Assembly (NCBI GenBank): GCA_013203245.1
Contig: JABMOR010000130.1
Coordinates: forward strand, 1 to 11,401
Origin: Candidatus Nitrosopumilus sp.
GTDB lineage: Archaea > Thermoproteota > Nitrososphaeria > Nitrososphaerales > Nitrosopumilaceae
DNA: 11,401 nucleotides
Direction of reading: 5' to 3'
Part shown: positions 6,427 to 11,401 of the stretch, piece after piece
Position numbering within the stretch: the stretch's first letter is position 1
Layout: each line of letters begins with the position of its first letter
Notes under the pieces: generated by a model
Databases searched by the model: none
What the model was told of the DNA's origin: nothing
Seen by the model: the letters and a program-made list of their open reading frames with translations, nothing else
Translations under genes and position numbers: made by a program

Positions 6427-7537
6427 ATGTTTTTCCAACTCCTTCCCACAAATTATTTTTTGGTTTATGGAAATTTTGACTTTCTACAATTTCTTTAATT
6501 AATTCTTTTAATTGTGTGATGTTTTTCCCAGTTTTTGCAGAAACTGAAATCAATTTTTTATTTTCATTTAAATTAAGATATTCAACTTTCCGTTTAATTT
6601 CTTCATTTTTTAACAAATCCGATTTGTTTAGAGCATAAATTATCTTGTCTTGTTCTACCCCTAATTCATTTAAAGTTCTCATACAACTAGAAAATTTCTT
6701 TTTCAATTCAGAAATTGAGTCATTAATATCAATTACTAGAATAATTACATCAGTATGTACCAATTCTTCTAGTGTCGATTTGAATGCATCAATCATGTAA
6801 GCTGGAAGTTTACTGATAAAACCAACTGTATCTGCAATTAAAAATGGTTCTTGATCTATCATCACTCTTCGTGTAGTTGTAGTAAGAGTTGTGAAAAGTT
6901 TTTTACTTTGATCTTTTGTTTCACCTGTAGTTTTGTTAAACAATGTGGTCTTTCCTGAAGAAGTGTAACCTGCAAGTGATATTGTCTTGAATCCCATTCT
7001 TTTTCTTCCCTTTCTGTGAAGCTCTCTTTGTTTTCCAGCTTTTTCTAGCTTTGATCTTATTGTTTGCATTCTATGTTTGATGTCATTATAATACACGTCA
7101 ACTTCGAATTTCCCTATTCCCATAAATCCGGGTTGTTCTCCCATGTTTGCAAGTCTAACTTTTTCTTTAGCTCTTGACATTTCATATCTCAACTGTGCTA
7201 ATTTTACTTGTAATTTTGATTCTGCACTTGAAGCTCTACTTTCAAAAATCTCAAGAATTAATGCTTCTCTATCTAATACCTCTCTGTGTAATTCTGTAGC
7301 AAGATTATAGTTTTGACTTGGTTTTAGAATCTCATCAAATACTATGACATCTGGTCTTACCCTATCTGCAATTTCTTGTAATTGTTCTAGTACTCCACCA
7401 CTAATGCCATACTTTGGTTTCTGAAGATAATTCTGTGTTATGACATGGACTACCTCATATCCTGCTGCATCACACAGCCCTTTTGACTCATTTATTGCGT
7501 CTTCTTGATCATATGTGATTAAAATTGCAGACTTCAC
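6416..7537 (-). CDS. hflX: HflX-family GTPase
   Basis: This 373-residue protein has the two-domain HflX plan. An N-terminal nucleotide-binding-like domain (1-105; AILITY, VFDEILKPSQNYNLATEL, DREALILEIF) is followed by a long helical linker (106-175, with RYEMSRAKEKVRLA and QPGFMGIGKFEVD) and then the GTPase domain. The G motifs are complete: G1 GYTSSGKT (190-197), G2 threonines near 216-222, G3 DTVGF (236-240), G4 NKSD (304-307), and G5 SAK (333-335). HflX proteins bind the large ribosomal subunit and split or rescue stalled ribosomes. The archaeal protein is slightly shorter than bacterial HflX because its C-terminal extension is minimal. The start is GTG at 7537 with AAGGA a few bases upstream. 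It overlaps aTrm56 and shares that operon. Confidence 0.93.
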   Translation of the reverse strand: MKSAILITYDQEDAINESKGLCDAAGYEVVHVITQNYLQKPKYGISGGVLEQLQEIADRVRPDVIVFDEILKPSQNYNLATELHREVLDREALILEIFESRASSAESKLQVKLAQLRYEMSRAKEKVRLANMGEQPGFMGIGKFEVDVYYNDIKHRMQTIRSKLEKAGKQRELHRKGRKRMGFKTISLAGYTSSGKTTLFNKTTGETKDQSKKLFTTLTTTTRRVMIDQEPFLIADTVGFISKLPAYMIDAFKSTLEELVHTDVIILVIDINDSISELKKKFSSCMRTLNELGVEQDKIIYALNKSDLLKNEEIKRKVEYLNLNENKKLISVSAKTGKNITQLKELIKEIVESQNFHKPKNNLWEGVGKTFGN

Positions 7538-7592
7538 TCTAATTCCTTTTTTAATTCAATCTAAGATAATTGTATTGGACATGTTTTTCGAA

Positions 7593-8639
7593 TTAATCAT
7601 ATTTTTTTAATGTTTTTTCTATATTCATATTCAAAACTATTTCAGCTATATCACTAGCATATTCAGAAACCCTTCTGATATTTTCAGTCATTCTTCGTAC
7701 CCTGTAAATTTCCTCATCATCTTTTAATGATTTTGAAGCATCTCTTACTTTTTTCTCAAATTTAGTAATTTGATTAATTTTTACAATAGTCTTTTCAGCC
7801 TGATAGTAATCTTCTTTGAATAATGCAAGACATGCATCATCTAAAACAGACAAGCAAAACTCATTCATTTCCTCGAATTTCTGCAAAATATCTTTTTTTA
7901 CAGGTTTTTTAAATTCAATTAGATCTTTAGCAATGAATGCAGCATGATCTCCGGTTCTCTCTATATTTTTCACAATTAGTCTATATCCTAGACAATTTCT
8001 AGCATTTCTGAAACCCATTTCTTTTAGCATATGTTCATTCTGAATTGCTATCTTTAATTGTCGAATAATATAAAATCCAAATCTATCTACTTCATCATCT
8101 GTATTGATAACTTCCTGGGCTAATTCTAAATTATTTTCTTTTACAGCTAAAATTGCATCACTTGACATAGATTTTGCCAAGTGAAGCATTCGCTTGAAAG
8201 CACCATCTACTGATAATTCTAATAAATTGACAAGAACCTGTACCGTTATACCGCCAATAGAATCGGCAATTATTTCAGAACCCATTAGCATTCGTTTTAC
8301 TGCTTCTTTCACTGAGTTTCTTTGAGTAACGCTTAATCTACCATTTTTTGGTTTTACATTAATTGTCTTATATCCTAAAAAATACAATGAAATTAATTTT
8401 CTAACAATTGATGATGCTTCTTCCTCTCCTTCAATTTCTATGGTTGCATCTTCTTTTTTCTGAATTCTAGATTCAAATTTTGGTGGATAAAGCTCTAATG
8501 TTGATGAACCTTTTCGGACCATTTTAATTTGGTCTCCTTGTTTGAGCCCTAATTCTGTAATCCATTGTTTTGGTAATGAAACTATGTATGATGATTTTCC
8601 AGTAAACTGAATTTTTCTAGTTTCTCCCACATCTTCCAT
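7593..8639 (-). CDS. PhoU-domain regulator with N-terminal AbrB-type DNA-binding domain
   Basis: This 348-residue protein begins with an AbrB/MazE-type swapped-hairpin domain (about 6-52: RKIQFTGKSSYIVSLPKQWI, then ELGLKQGDQIKMV). It continues with two PhoU-like helical bundles (about 115-205 and 215-340), recognisable from AVKENNLELAQEVINTDDEVDRFGFYIIRQ, with the D-x-E-V-D-R metal-contacting pattern, and the second RTGDHAAFIAKDL and RRVSEYASDIAEIVLN. Archaeal proteins of this layout are annotated as phosphate-uptake regulators, but no pst transporter is nearby, so the phosphate link is by family only. It starts at an ATG with a good TATA element about 27 nt upstream. hflX follows 55 nt after its stop and may be partly co-transcribed. 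Confidence 0.9.
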   Translation of the reverse strand: MEDVGETRKIQFTGKSSYIVSLPKQWITELGLKQGDQIKMVRKGSSTLELYPPKFESRIQKKEDATIEIEGEEEASSIVRKLISLYFLGYKTINVKPKNGRLSVTQRNSVKEAVKRMLMGSEIIADSIGGITVQVLVNLLELSVDGAFKRMLHLAKSMSSDAILAVKENNLELAQEVINTDDEVDRFGFYIIRQLKIAIQNEHMLKEMGFRNARNCLGYRLIVKNIERTGDHAAFIAKDLIEFKKPVKKDILQKFEEMNEFCLSVLDDACLALFKEDYYQAEKTIVKINQITKFEKKVRDASKSLKDDEEIYRVRRMTENIRRVSEYASDIAEIVLNMNIEKTLKKYD

Positions 8640-8661
8640 AATCTAAAGGGAAAATCCTATT

Positions 8662-8669
8662 CTATATAG
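8662..8669 (-). promoter_or_regulatory. TATA box for the PhoU/AbrB gene
   Basis: ctatatag is centred about 27 nt from the minus-strand ATG at 8639, the spacing expected for a leaderless archaeal message. It lies in the 92-nt divergent intergenic region shared with the PUA gene. Confidence 0.55.
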
Positions 8670-8701
8670 TTTGATCCTTATAATATAGACTAGCACTGAA
8701 C

Positions 8702-8710
8702 TAATATTTA
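8702..8710 (+). promoter_or_regulatory. TATA box for the PUA-NAC transcription unit
   Basis: taatattta is centred about 27 nt before the TTG start at 8732. It is the plus-strand partner in a divergent promoter region. A second AT-rich box (ttataatata near 8678-8687) lies farther away and could be an alternative. Confidence 0.4.
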
Positions 8711-8731
8711 CAAAAAATTCTATGATGAGTA

Positions 8732-9205
8732 TTGGATCATATCATTAAACTTCAGCATTCACTTGATGCATTATTTGGAAATGGTACATCCAAATTATTA
8801 CCAAAAGATATTGAAATGACTTTTTCTCGAAAAACTGGTAGAATACGAACAGTTTCTCATAAAGGAAAATTTCTATTTACTTTGAGAATTGACGGAAGTC
8901 TATCTATTAGCATTCATTTTGCTCAAATATTATTAGAAAATAAAAAATTCAAAGAAAATTGTGTAGAAATAAATTCTGATGCTGCCCCATATGTGGAGCA
9001 AGGCAGATCAGTCTTTTGCAAACATGTTATCTCATGTGGAAAAAATGTCCAAATATCTGCAGACACTCCTGTATTATTCAAAAATAAGGTAATTGCAGTT
9101 GGCAGGGCAATTTTATCGTCTGAAATGATTTCTGATTTTGATAGGGGTGTGGCAGTAAAGGTTAGAGATAGTTTAAAAAGTCGCAATGAGGAAATAAGAT
9201 CATGA
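8732..9205 (+). CDS. Stand-alone PUA-domain RNA-binding protein (C-terminal module of archaeosine enzymes)
   Basis: This 157-residue protein resembles the C-terminal part of archaeal tRNA-guanine transglycosylase/ArcS proteins without the catalytic barrel. Residues about 12-70 match the C2-type domain (LFGNGTSKLLPKDIEMTFSR, then TGRIRTVSHKGKFLFTLR, then DGSLSISIHFAQILL). Residues 78-150 are a PUA domain (SDAAPYVEQGRSVFCKHVI, then GKNVQISADTPVLF, then VIAVGRAILSSEMI, then GVAVKVRDS). It should bind structured RNA, perhaps tRNA or rRNA, but has no catalytic domain. The start is TTG at 8732: the upstream ATGs at 8722 and 8725 are out of frame and an in-frame TGA lies just before. Its stop overlaps the NAC start in an ATGA, so the two proteins are made together. 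This suggests a ribosome-linked function (inference). Confidence 0.82.
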   Translation: MDHIIKLQHSLDALFGNGTSKLLPKDIEMTFSRKTGRIRTVSHKGKFLFTLRIDGSLSISIHFAQILLENKKFKENCVEINSDAAPYVEQGRSVFCKHVISCGKNVQISADTPVLFKNKVIAVGRAILSSEMISDFDRGVAVKVRDSLKSRNEEIRS

Positions 9206-9543
9206 TGCGAGGAGGAAACCGCGAAATGCGAAGAATGATGGATAAGATGGGTCTGGATATGAACGAATTATCCAATGTTCAAGAAGTAATAATTAAAACT
9301 GATAAAAAAGAAATCATTATTTCAAAACCTTCTGTTACTGAAATGAAAGCAAAAGACAGTTCTATTTTTACAGTAACTGCTGATAGTTATGAAGAAAGAG
9401 AATTAGAGGTTCCAATTTTCTCAGAAGAAGATATTCAGCTTGTTAGCCAACAAGCAGGTGTTGATGAAGAAAAGGCCAAAAGTGCTTTAGAAGAAGCAGA
9501 AGGCGATCTTGCCCGAGCAATCTTACTTTTAACAACAGGATAA
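9202..9543 (+). CDS. Nascent polypeptide-associated complex protein (archaeal NAC)
   Basis: This 113-residue protein is the archaeal alpha-type NAC, which forms a homodimer at the ribosome exit tunnel and contacts emerging chains. The N-terminal basic segment RGGNREMRRMMDKMG is the ribosome-binding part. Residues 20-65 are the NAC barrel (VQEVIIKTDKKEIIISKP, then FTVTADSYEE). Residues 75-112 form a UBA domain (SEEDIQLVSQQAGVDEEKAK, then ALEEAEGDLARAILLL). The ATG at 9202 overlaps the PUA stop by 4 nt; a second ATG follows directly, so the first residue is uncertain by one. Length is normal for the family. Confidence 0.95.
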   Translation: MMRGGNREMRRMMDKMGLDMNELSNVQEVIIKTDKKEIIISKPSVTEMKAKDSSIFTVTADSYEERELEVPIFSEEDIQLVSQQAGVDEEKAKSALEEAEGDLARAILLLTTG

Positions 9544-9582
9544 TCTTAGAATATCTCATTAATGTGCCTACCAAATGAATGA

Positions 9583-9590
9583 TTTAAGTA
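9583..9590 (+). promoter_or_regulatory. TATA-like box for the coiled-coil gene
   Basis: tttaagta is centred about 29 nt before the ATG at 9615 in the 71-nt gap after NAC. It suggests a separate, nearly leaderless transcript. No convincing Shine-Dalgarno site precedes the ATG. Confidence 0.4.
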
Positions 9591-9614
9591 ATGGATTATC
9601 AGATTTAGAGCATA

Positions 9615-9950
9615 ATGAGTAGTATGGCTGAATCCAAAGTCACAGGAATTATCACATCTCTGAATGCCTTAGAAGATGATCTAGATTCTCTAAATAGCAA
9701 AGTTGGGGATATGAAAAAACAATTATCCGTAAAGGCTATCACCGAAATTGATAATTTGCTAGAAAAAACTCGTGAAATGGCTACTAAAGAGGCTGAAGTT
9801 ATTATCAATGCTTCAAAAGATAAGGCAACTGCTGAATCAGCAAAAATCGCTCAAGAGGGAGATGTAAAATTATCTGAAATCAAGTCAAATATTGATACAA
9901 ATTTTGATGAAGCAGTTAAACATGTAGTGTCGACTGTTTTGAAAGCGTAA
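9615..9950 (+). CDS. Small coiled-coil protein, resembles A-type ATP synthase subunit H
   Basis: This 111-residue protein is predicted to be almost entirely helical. Residues 15-45 have heptad-like spacing (LNALEDDLDSLNSKVGDMKK), a central stretch is rich in Ala/Glu/Lys (TREMATKEAEVIINASKDKA), and the end is a compact helix (NFDEAVKHVVSTVLKA). The pattern of an alanine-rich stalk helix followed by a short D-E-A-V-x-H-V terminal helix is that of archaeal/vacuolar ATPase peripheral-stalk subunit H (or G/E), and length fits (about 100-110). No other ATPase subunit is in the window, so the assignment rests on sequence character only; a generic coiled-coil protein is the alternative. The start could also be the in-frame ATG at 9624. 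Confidence 0.6.
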   Translation: MSSMAESKVTGIITSLNALEDDLDSLNSKVGDMKKQLSVKAITEIDNLLEKTREMATKEAEVIINASKDKATAESAKIAQEGDVKLSEIKSNIDTNFDEAVKHVVSTVLKA

Positions 9951-10021
9951 ACCTAAATCTCATTTTCCTTTCCTAAATTATTGTGATTTACAGAATTCAC
10001 GTATTGTAATTGTTATTACCT

Positions 10022-10494
10022 ATGGTAAACCCTATTGTAGATTTTCAACTTATTTGAAGTCTCAACCTATTTTTTAATTCTATACTTCCAGAAGAGTCTC
10101 AGAACTATTCTAGACGTCTAATACTTATCACTCAAAAAAATTCTCTAAAAAATATAAGAAAATTTTATTTCATGAAGATATTCTTGAACGTCATTCTACT
10201 ACACTTAGAGATGTAATGTTCTAAAAATTTAATCTTAGTTTTAAAAATGAAAACGTTGGATTAGTTTTTGATAGTATTCAAAACTCATAGATATTTCAAG
10301 AATTAGCAATTTGGAACTCTGGAAATTTTGTTACTAATCCTTTCAGCAAAATATATTTCTTAATTGGAAGGATATTGGTACTACATTTTTTTCTTGTCAA
10401 TTTCAGATTAGTAATTTTTATTATTTTTTGTAAAAATTTTGATTTATTCAAAATTTCTCAGTTTTTTTATACGCCAGTGACGATGAAAGTATGA
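10022..10494 (+). pseudogene. Probable decayed reading frame, product not recognised
   Basis: From the ATG at 10022 one frame reads MVNPIVDFQLI, meets TGA at 10055, then stays open to 10213. The next frame is open from 10114 with only two stops (TAA 10222, TAG 10288) until TGA at 10492, about 126 codons. DNA this AT-rich should give a stop about every ten codons by chance. The two frames can be joined in the overlap 10114-10160, where runs of seven (10134-10140) and six (10147-10152) A residues are likely slippage sites. Joined segments such as SILPEESQNYSRRLILITQK, HEDILERHSTTLRDVMF, KNENVGLVFDSIQNS and IFQELAIWNSGNFVTNPFSK look protein-like, with mixed polar and hydrophobic residues. I cannot name a family. 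The alternative is chance openness in a biased sequence. Confidence 0.4.
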
Positions 10495-10516
10495 TAATAT
10501 TATAAATTTTTATCAT
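10491..10516. repeat. Inverted repeat followed by T-run, terminator-like
   Basis: atgataa (10491-10497) and ttatcat (10510-10516) are perfect 7-bp arms around a 12-nt AT-rich loop, followed by a run of eight T residues (10516-10523). The shape is terminator-like on the plus strand, at the end of the decayed frame. The stem is very AT-rich and may be weak, and archaeal termination depends mostly on the T-run itself. Confidence 0.4.
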
Positions 10517-10570
10517 TTTTTTTAAAAAAATTGAAATTTTTTGTCAAACACGTATATTGATATATGTTAA

Positions 10571-10597
10571 TATTTCAAAAAACATTGTTTTGAAATA
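10571..10597. repeat. Perfect 10-bp inverted repeat with 7-nt loop
   Basis: tatttcaaaa (10571-10580) and ttttgaaata (10588-10597) are exact reverse complements around aacattg. It could form a hairpin in RNA from either strand or be a dimeric operator in DNA. It lies about 150 bp upstream of the zinc-ribbon gene. No T-run follows directly on the plus strand. Confidence 0.6.
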
Positions 10598-10650
10598 AGC
10601 TATACATATTTATTGTTGATTTCGTTGTTTTTTTTGAAAATAATAATTTT

Positions 10651-10713
10651 GATCGATATAAAAAATGAAATATTTACAATTTATTTTAATATTTTATATG
10701 AATTTTATCGATC
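10651..10713. repeat. Paired GATCGATA / TATCGATC sites upstream of the zinc-ribbon promoter
   Basis: gatcgata (10651-10658) and its exact reverse complement tatcgatc (10706-10713) are separated by 47 very AT-rich nt. Each arm contains the palindrome ATCGAT. The right arm ends 5 nt before the TATA box at 10719-10726, a usual position for an archaeal regulator or for bending DNA at the promoter. Role is inference. Confidence 0.5.
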
Positions 10714-10718
10714 CATCC

Positions 10719-10726
10719 TTATATAG
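10719..10726 (+). promoter_or_regulatory. TATA box for the zinc-ribbon gene
   Basis: ttatatag is centred about 31 nt before the ATG at 10754, predicting a very short leader. A second TATA-like stretch (ctatataat, about 10736-10744) is too close to the start to serve a leaderless message. Confidence 0.5.
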
Positions 10727-10753
10727 TTATAAATTCTATATAATAATACCAAG

Positions 10754-11224
10754 ATGACTTGTAAAGGAATTTGTATTAGATATAAGGCTCAAAAGCCTGT
10801 TGGCACTGGAAGATATGCTTCTGGACAACGTCGATGCCAAATTTGTGAAATATTCATCAAATGGGAAGGACTTTGGTGTCCATGTTGTGGATATAGATTA
10901 AGAACAAAACCACGTAATTTGAAATACAAAGCAAAACTACGTGCTAGAGTTGAAGCTGATTCTATAGAAGCTGCAGCAGCTACTGAAATTGAATCAGAAG
11001 TTCAAGAAGTAACTGTTAAAGCAAAATCTAAAGCTAAAACTGCTAAAGCTAAAACTGCTAAAGATAAAACAACAAAATCCAAAGCTAAAACAACAAAAGA
11101 AAAAACTCCATGCACACATTGTGAAAAACTCTTTGTTTTTACAGATAAACATGAGACAAAGTGCAAGAAGAATCCTGAAGTTGTAAATTCTCAGAAAAGT
11201 GAATCAATAGCAATAAAAGCATAA
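10754..11224 (+). CDS. Zinc-ribbon protein with Lys/Ala-rich linker and C-terminal C2HC finger
   Basis: This 156-residue protein has three parts. Residues 1-67 contain MTCKGIC, then GRYASGQRRCQICEIFI, WCPCCGYRLR and RNLKYKAKLR. C28/C31 and C42/C45 make a CX2C-X10-CX2C zinc ribbon, with C3, C7 and C44 as extra cysteines. I associate this module with conserved, often multicopy small proteins of ammonia-oxidising archaea (from memory, no search run). Residues 68-118 are low-complexity, first Ala/Glu-rich, then KAKTAKAKTAKDKTTKSKAK-like, reminiscent of histone-H1 or nucleoid tails. Residues 120-137 hold CTHC followed by H133 and C137, a C2HC zinc-finger pattern. A nucleic-acid-binding role, possibly transcriptional, is inference. 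It starts at the ATG with its own TATA box after a long intergenic region. Confidence 0.85.
   Translation: MTCKGICIRYKAQKPVGTGRYASGQRRCQICEIFIKWEGLWCPCCGYRLRTKPRNLKYKAKLRARVEADSIEAAAATEIESEVQEVTVKAKSKAKTAKAKTAKDKTTKSKAKTTKEKTPCTHCEKLFVFTDKHETKCKKNPEVVNSQKSESIAIKA
11018..11107 (+). repeat. Low-complexity Lys/Ala/Thr repeat in the zinc-ribbon gene
   Basis: Imperfect repeats of about 12-15 bp (aaagctaaaactgct and variants) encode a KAKTAK-type segment, residues about 89-118. It separates the two zinc-binding modules and is the part most likely to vary in length between strains. Confidence 0.7.
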
Positions 11225-11271
11225 GATTTGTTCGTAGCTCATTGACCTCTCCAAATGGATTTTTCCATAAA

Positions 11272-11401
11272 ATGGTAAATTTGGGGAGTCGTAATTTTTC
11301 TTTACAAATTCAAAAATTTGAAAATGGTTATTTTATTTTTGTTACTGAAGGTTCTAACAAATTAGGTTCGATGGTAGTTTCATTAGCTACTGGACCTACC
11401 C
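11272..11401 (+). CDS. Partial gene running off the window, possible archaeal PAC4-like proteasome chaperone
   Basis: The frame is open from the ATG at 11272 to the window end. It reads MVNLGSRNFSLQIQKFENGY, then FIFVTEGSNKLGSMVVSLAT, then GPT, about 43 residues. An in-frame TTG at 11242 would add ten residues (LTSPNGFFHK), and the frame is open further back to the previous stop. The alternating strand pattern (FSLQI, YFIFVTEG, GSMVVSLA) recalls small proteasome-assembly-chaperone-4-like proteins, which have an F/Y-hydrophobic-V strand followed by a conserved hydrophobic LAVA-like strand. This is a tentative reading; most of the protein lies outside. It begins 17-47 nt after the zinc-ribbon stop and may share its message. 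Confidence 0.55.
   Translation, partial: MVNLGSRNFSLQIQKFENGYFIFVTEGSNKLGSMVVSLATGPT

Larger units (their letters stand above)
9951..10753. other. AT-rich intergenic region without an intact gene
   Basis: About 800 bp separate the coiled-coil gene and the zinc-ribbon gene. I see no intact reading frame, tRNA or convincing box C/D RNA. It begins with T-rich tracts (9959-9979) that could terminate the upstream transcript, contains a probable decayed reading frame (10022-10494), then three AT-rich inverted repeats (10491-10516, 10571-10597, 10651-10713) and the promoter of the zinc-ribbon gene. Confidence 0.7.

Noticed and set aside
6801..7000. Functional loss of HflX GTPase
   Set aside because: All five G motifs are intact on the minus strand, so the protein appears active.
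8722..8728. ATGATGA, a box C sequence or alternative start ahead of the PUA gene
   Set aside because: No D box follows at a suitable distance, and both ATGs are out of frame with the PUA protein.
8923..9186. Minus-strand open frame inside the PUA gene
   Set aside because: It lies opposite conserved PUA coding sequence, with no start signal or domain.
10472..10494. Possible C/D box RNA at the cgatgaaag segment in the intergenic gap
   Set aside because: The box C match has a mismatch (ACGATGA) and no D box or closing stem is present.
9951..10753. CRISPR array, insertion sequence or tRNA in the long gap
   Set aside because: No regularly spaced direct repeats, no transposase-like frame, no terminal repeats with target duplication and no cloverleaf with T-arm consensus could be seen.

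Overview
The window looks like part of a chromosome from a low-GC ammonia-oxidising archaeon of the Nitrosopumilus/Nitrosarchaeum kind (Nitrososphaerota, formerly Thaumarchaeota). The evidence is a set of archaeal information-processing genes (TFE, aTrm56, archaeal NAC, a PUA protein of the archaeosine-enzyme type), the archaeal riboflavin/F420 entry enzymes ArfA and ArfC, a cysteine-rich zinc-ribbon protein of a type I associate with this phylum, strong AT bias, and TATA-like boxes about 27-31 nt ahead of starts, as expected for leaderless or short-leader archaeal transcripts. The genus assignment is inference; I saw no rRNA or tRNA.

Layout. (1) 15-2594, plus strand: a tight three-gene operon of overlapping frames, arfA (GTP cyclohydrolase III), a metal-dependent amidohydrolase of the deaminase class, and arfC (RibD-C-type reductase). 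The middle gene lies between two enzymes of the archaeal riboflavin/F420 pathway and is a good candidate for a poorly assigned step. (2) 2631-2870, plus: a small, very basic protein whose C-terminal half resembles the first half of a SWIB domain. (3) 2970-3874, plus: a hemerythrin-like di-iron protein followed after 2 nt by a small protein ending in an acidic tail built from an 18-bp tandem repeat. (4) 3897-8639, minus: a run of five genes, transcribed in the order PhoU/AbrB regulator, HflX GTPase, aTrm56 tRNA methyltransferase, TFE, and Sad/YneI-type succinate-semialdehyde dehydrogenase. hflX, trm56 and tfe are tightly packed; the dehydrogenase seems to have its own promoter. (5) 8732-9950, plus: a PUA RNA-binding protein translationally coupled (ATGA overlap) to the nascent-polypeptide-associated complex protein, then a small coiled-coil protein resembling A-ATPase subunit H. 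(6) 9951-10753: about 800 bp with no intact gene, very AT-rich, containing what looks like a decayed reading frame and several inverted repeats. (7) 10754-11224, plus: a two-part zinc-binding protein with a Lys/Ala/Thr-rich linker, followed by the start of a gene that runs off the window.

The window is mainly core housekeeping chromosome: cofactor synthesis, transcription initiation, tRNA modification, ribosome-associated GTPase and nascent-chain factors. I see no CRISPR array, transposase, integrase or defence system. The points most worth a second look are the amidohydrolase inside the riboflavin operon, the half-SWIB basic protein, the decayed frame with its neighbouring inverted repeats, and the two adjacent loci with 18-bp in-frame tandem repeats of opposite charge.
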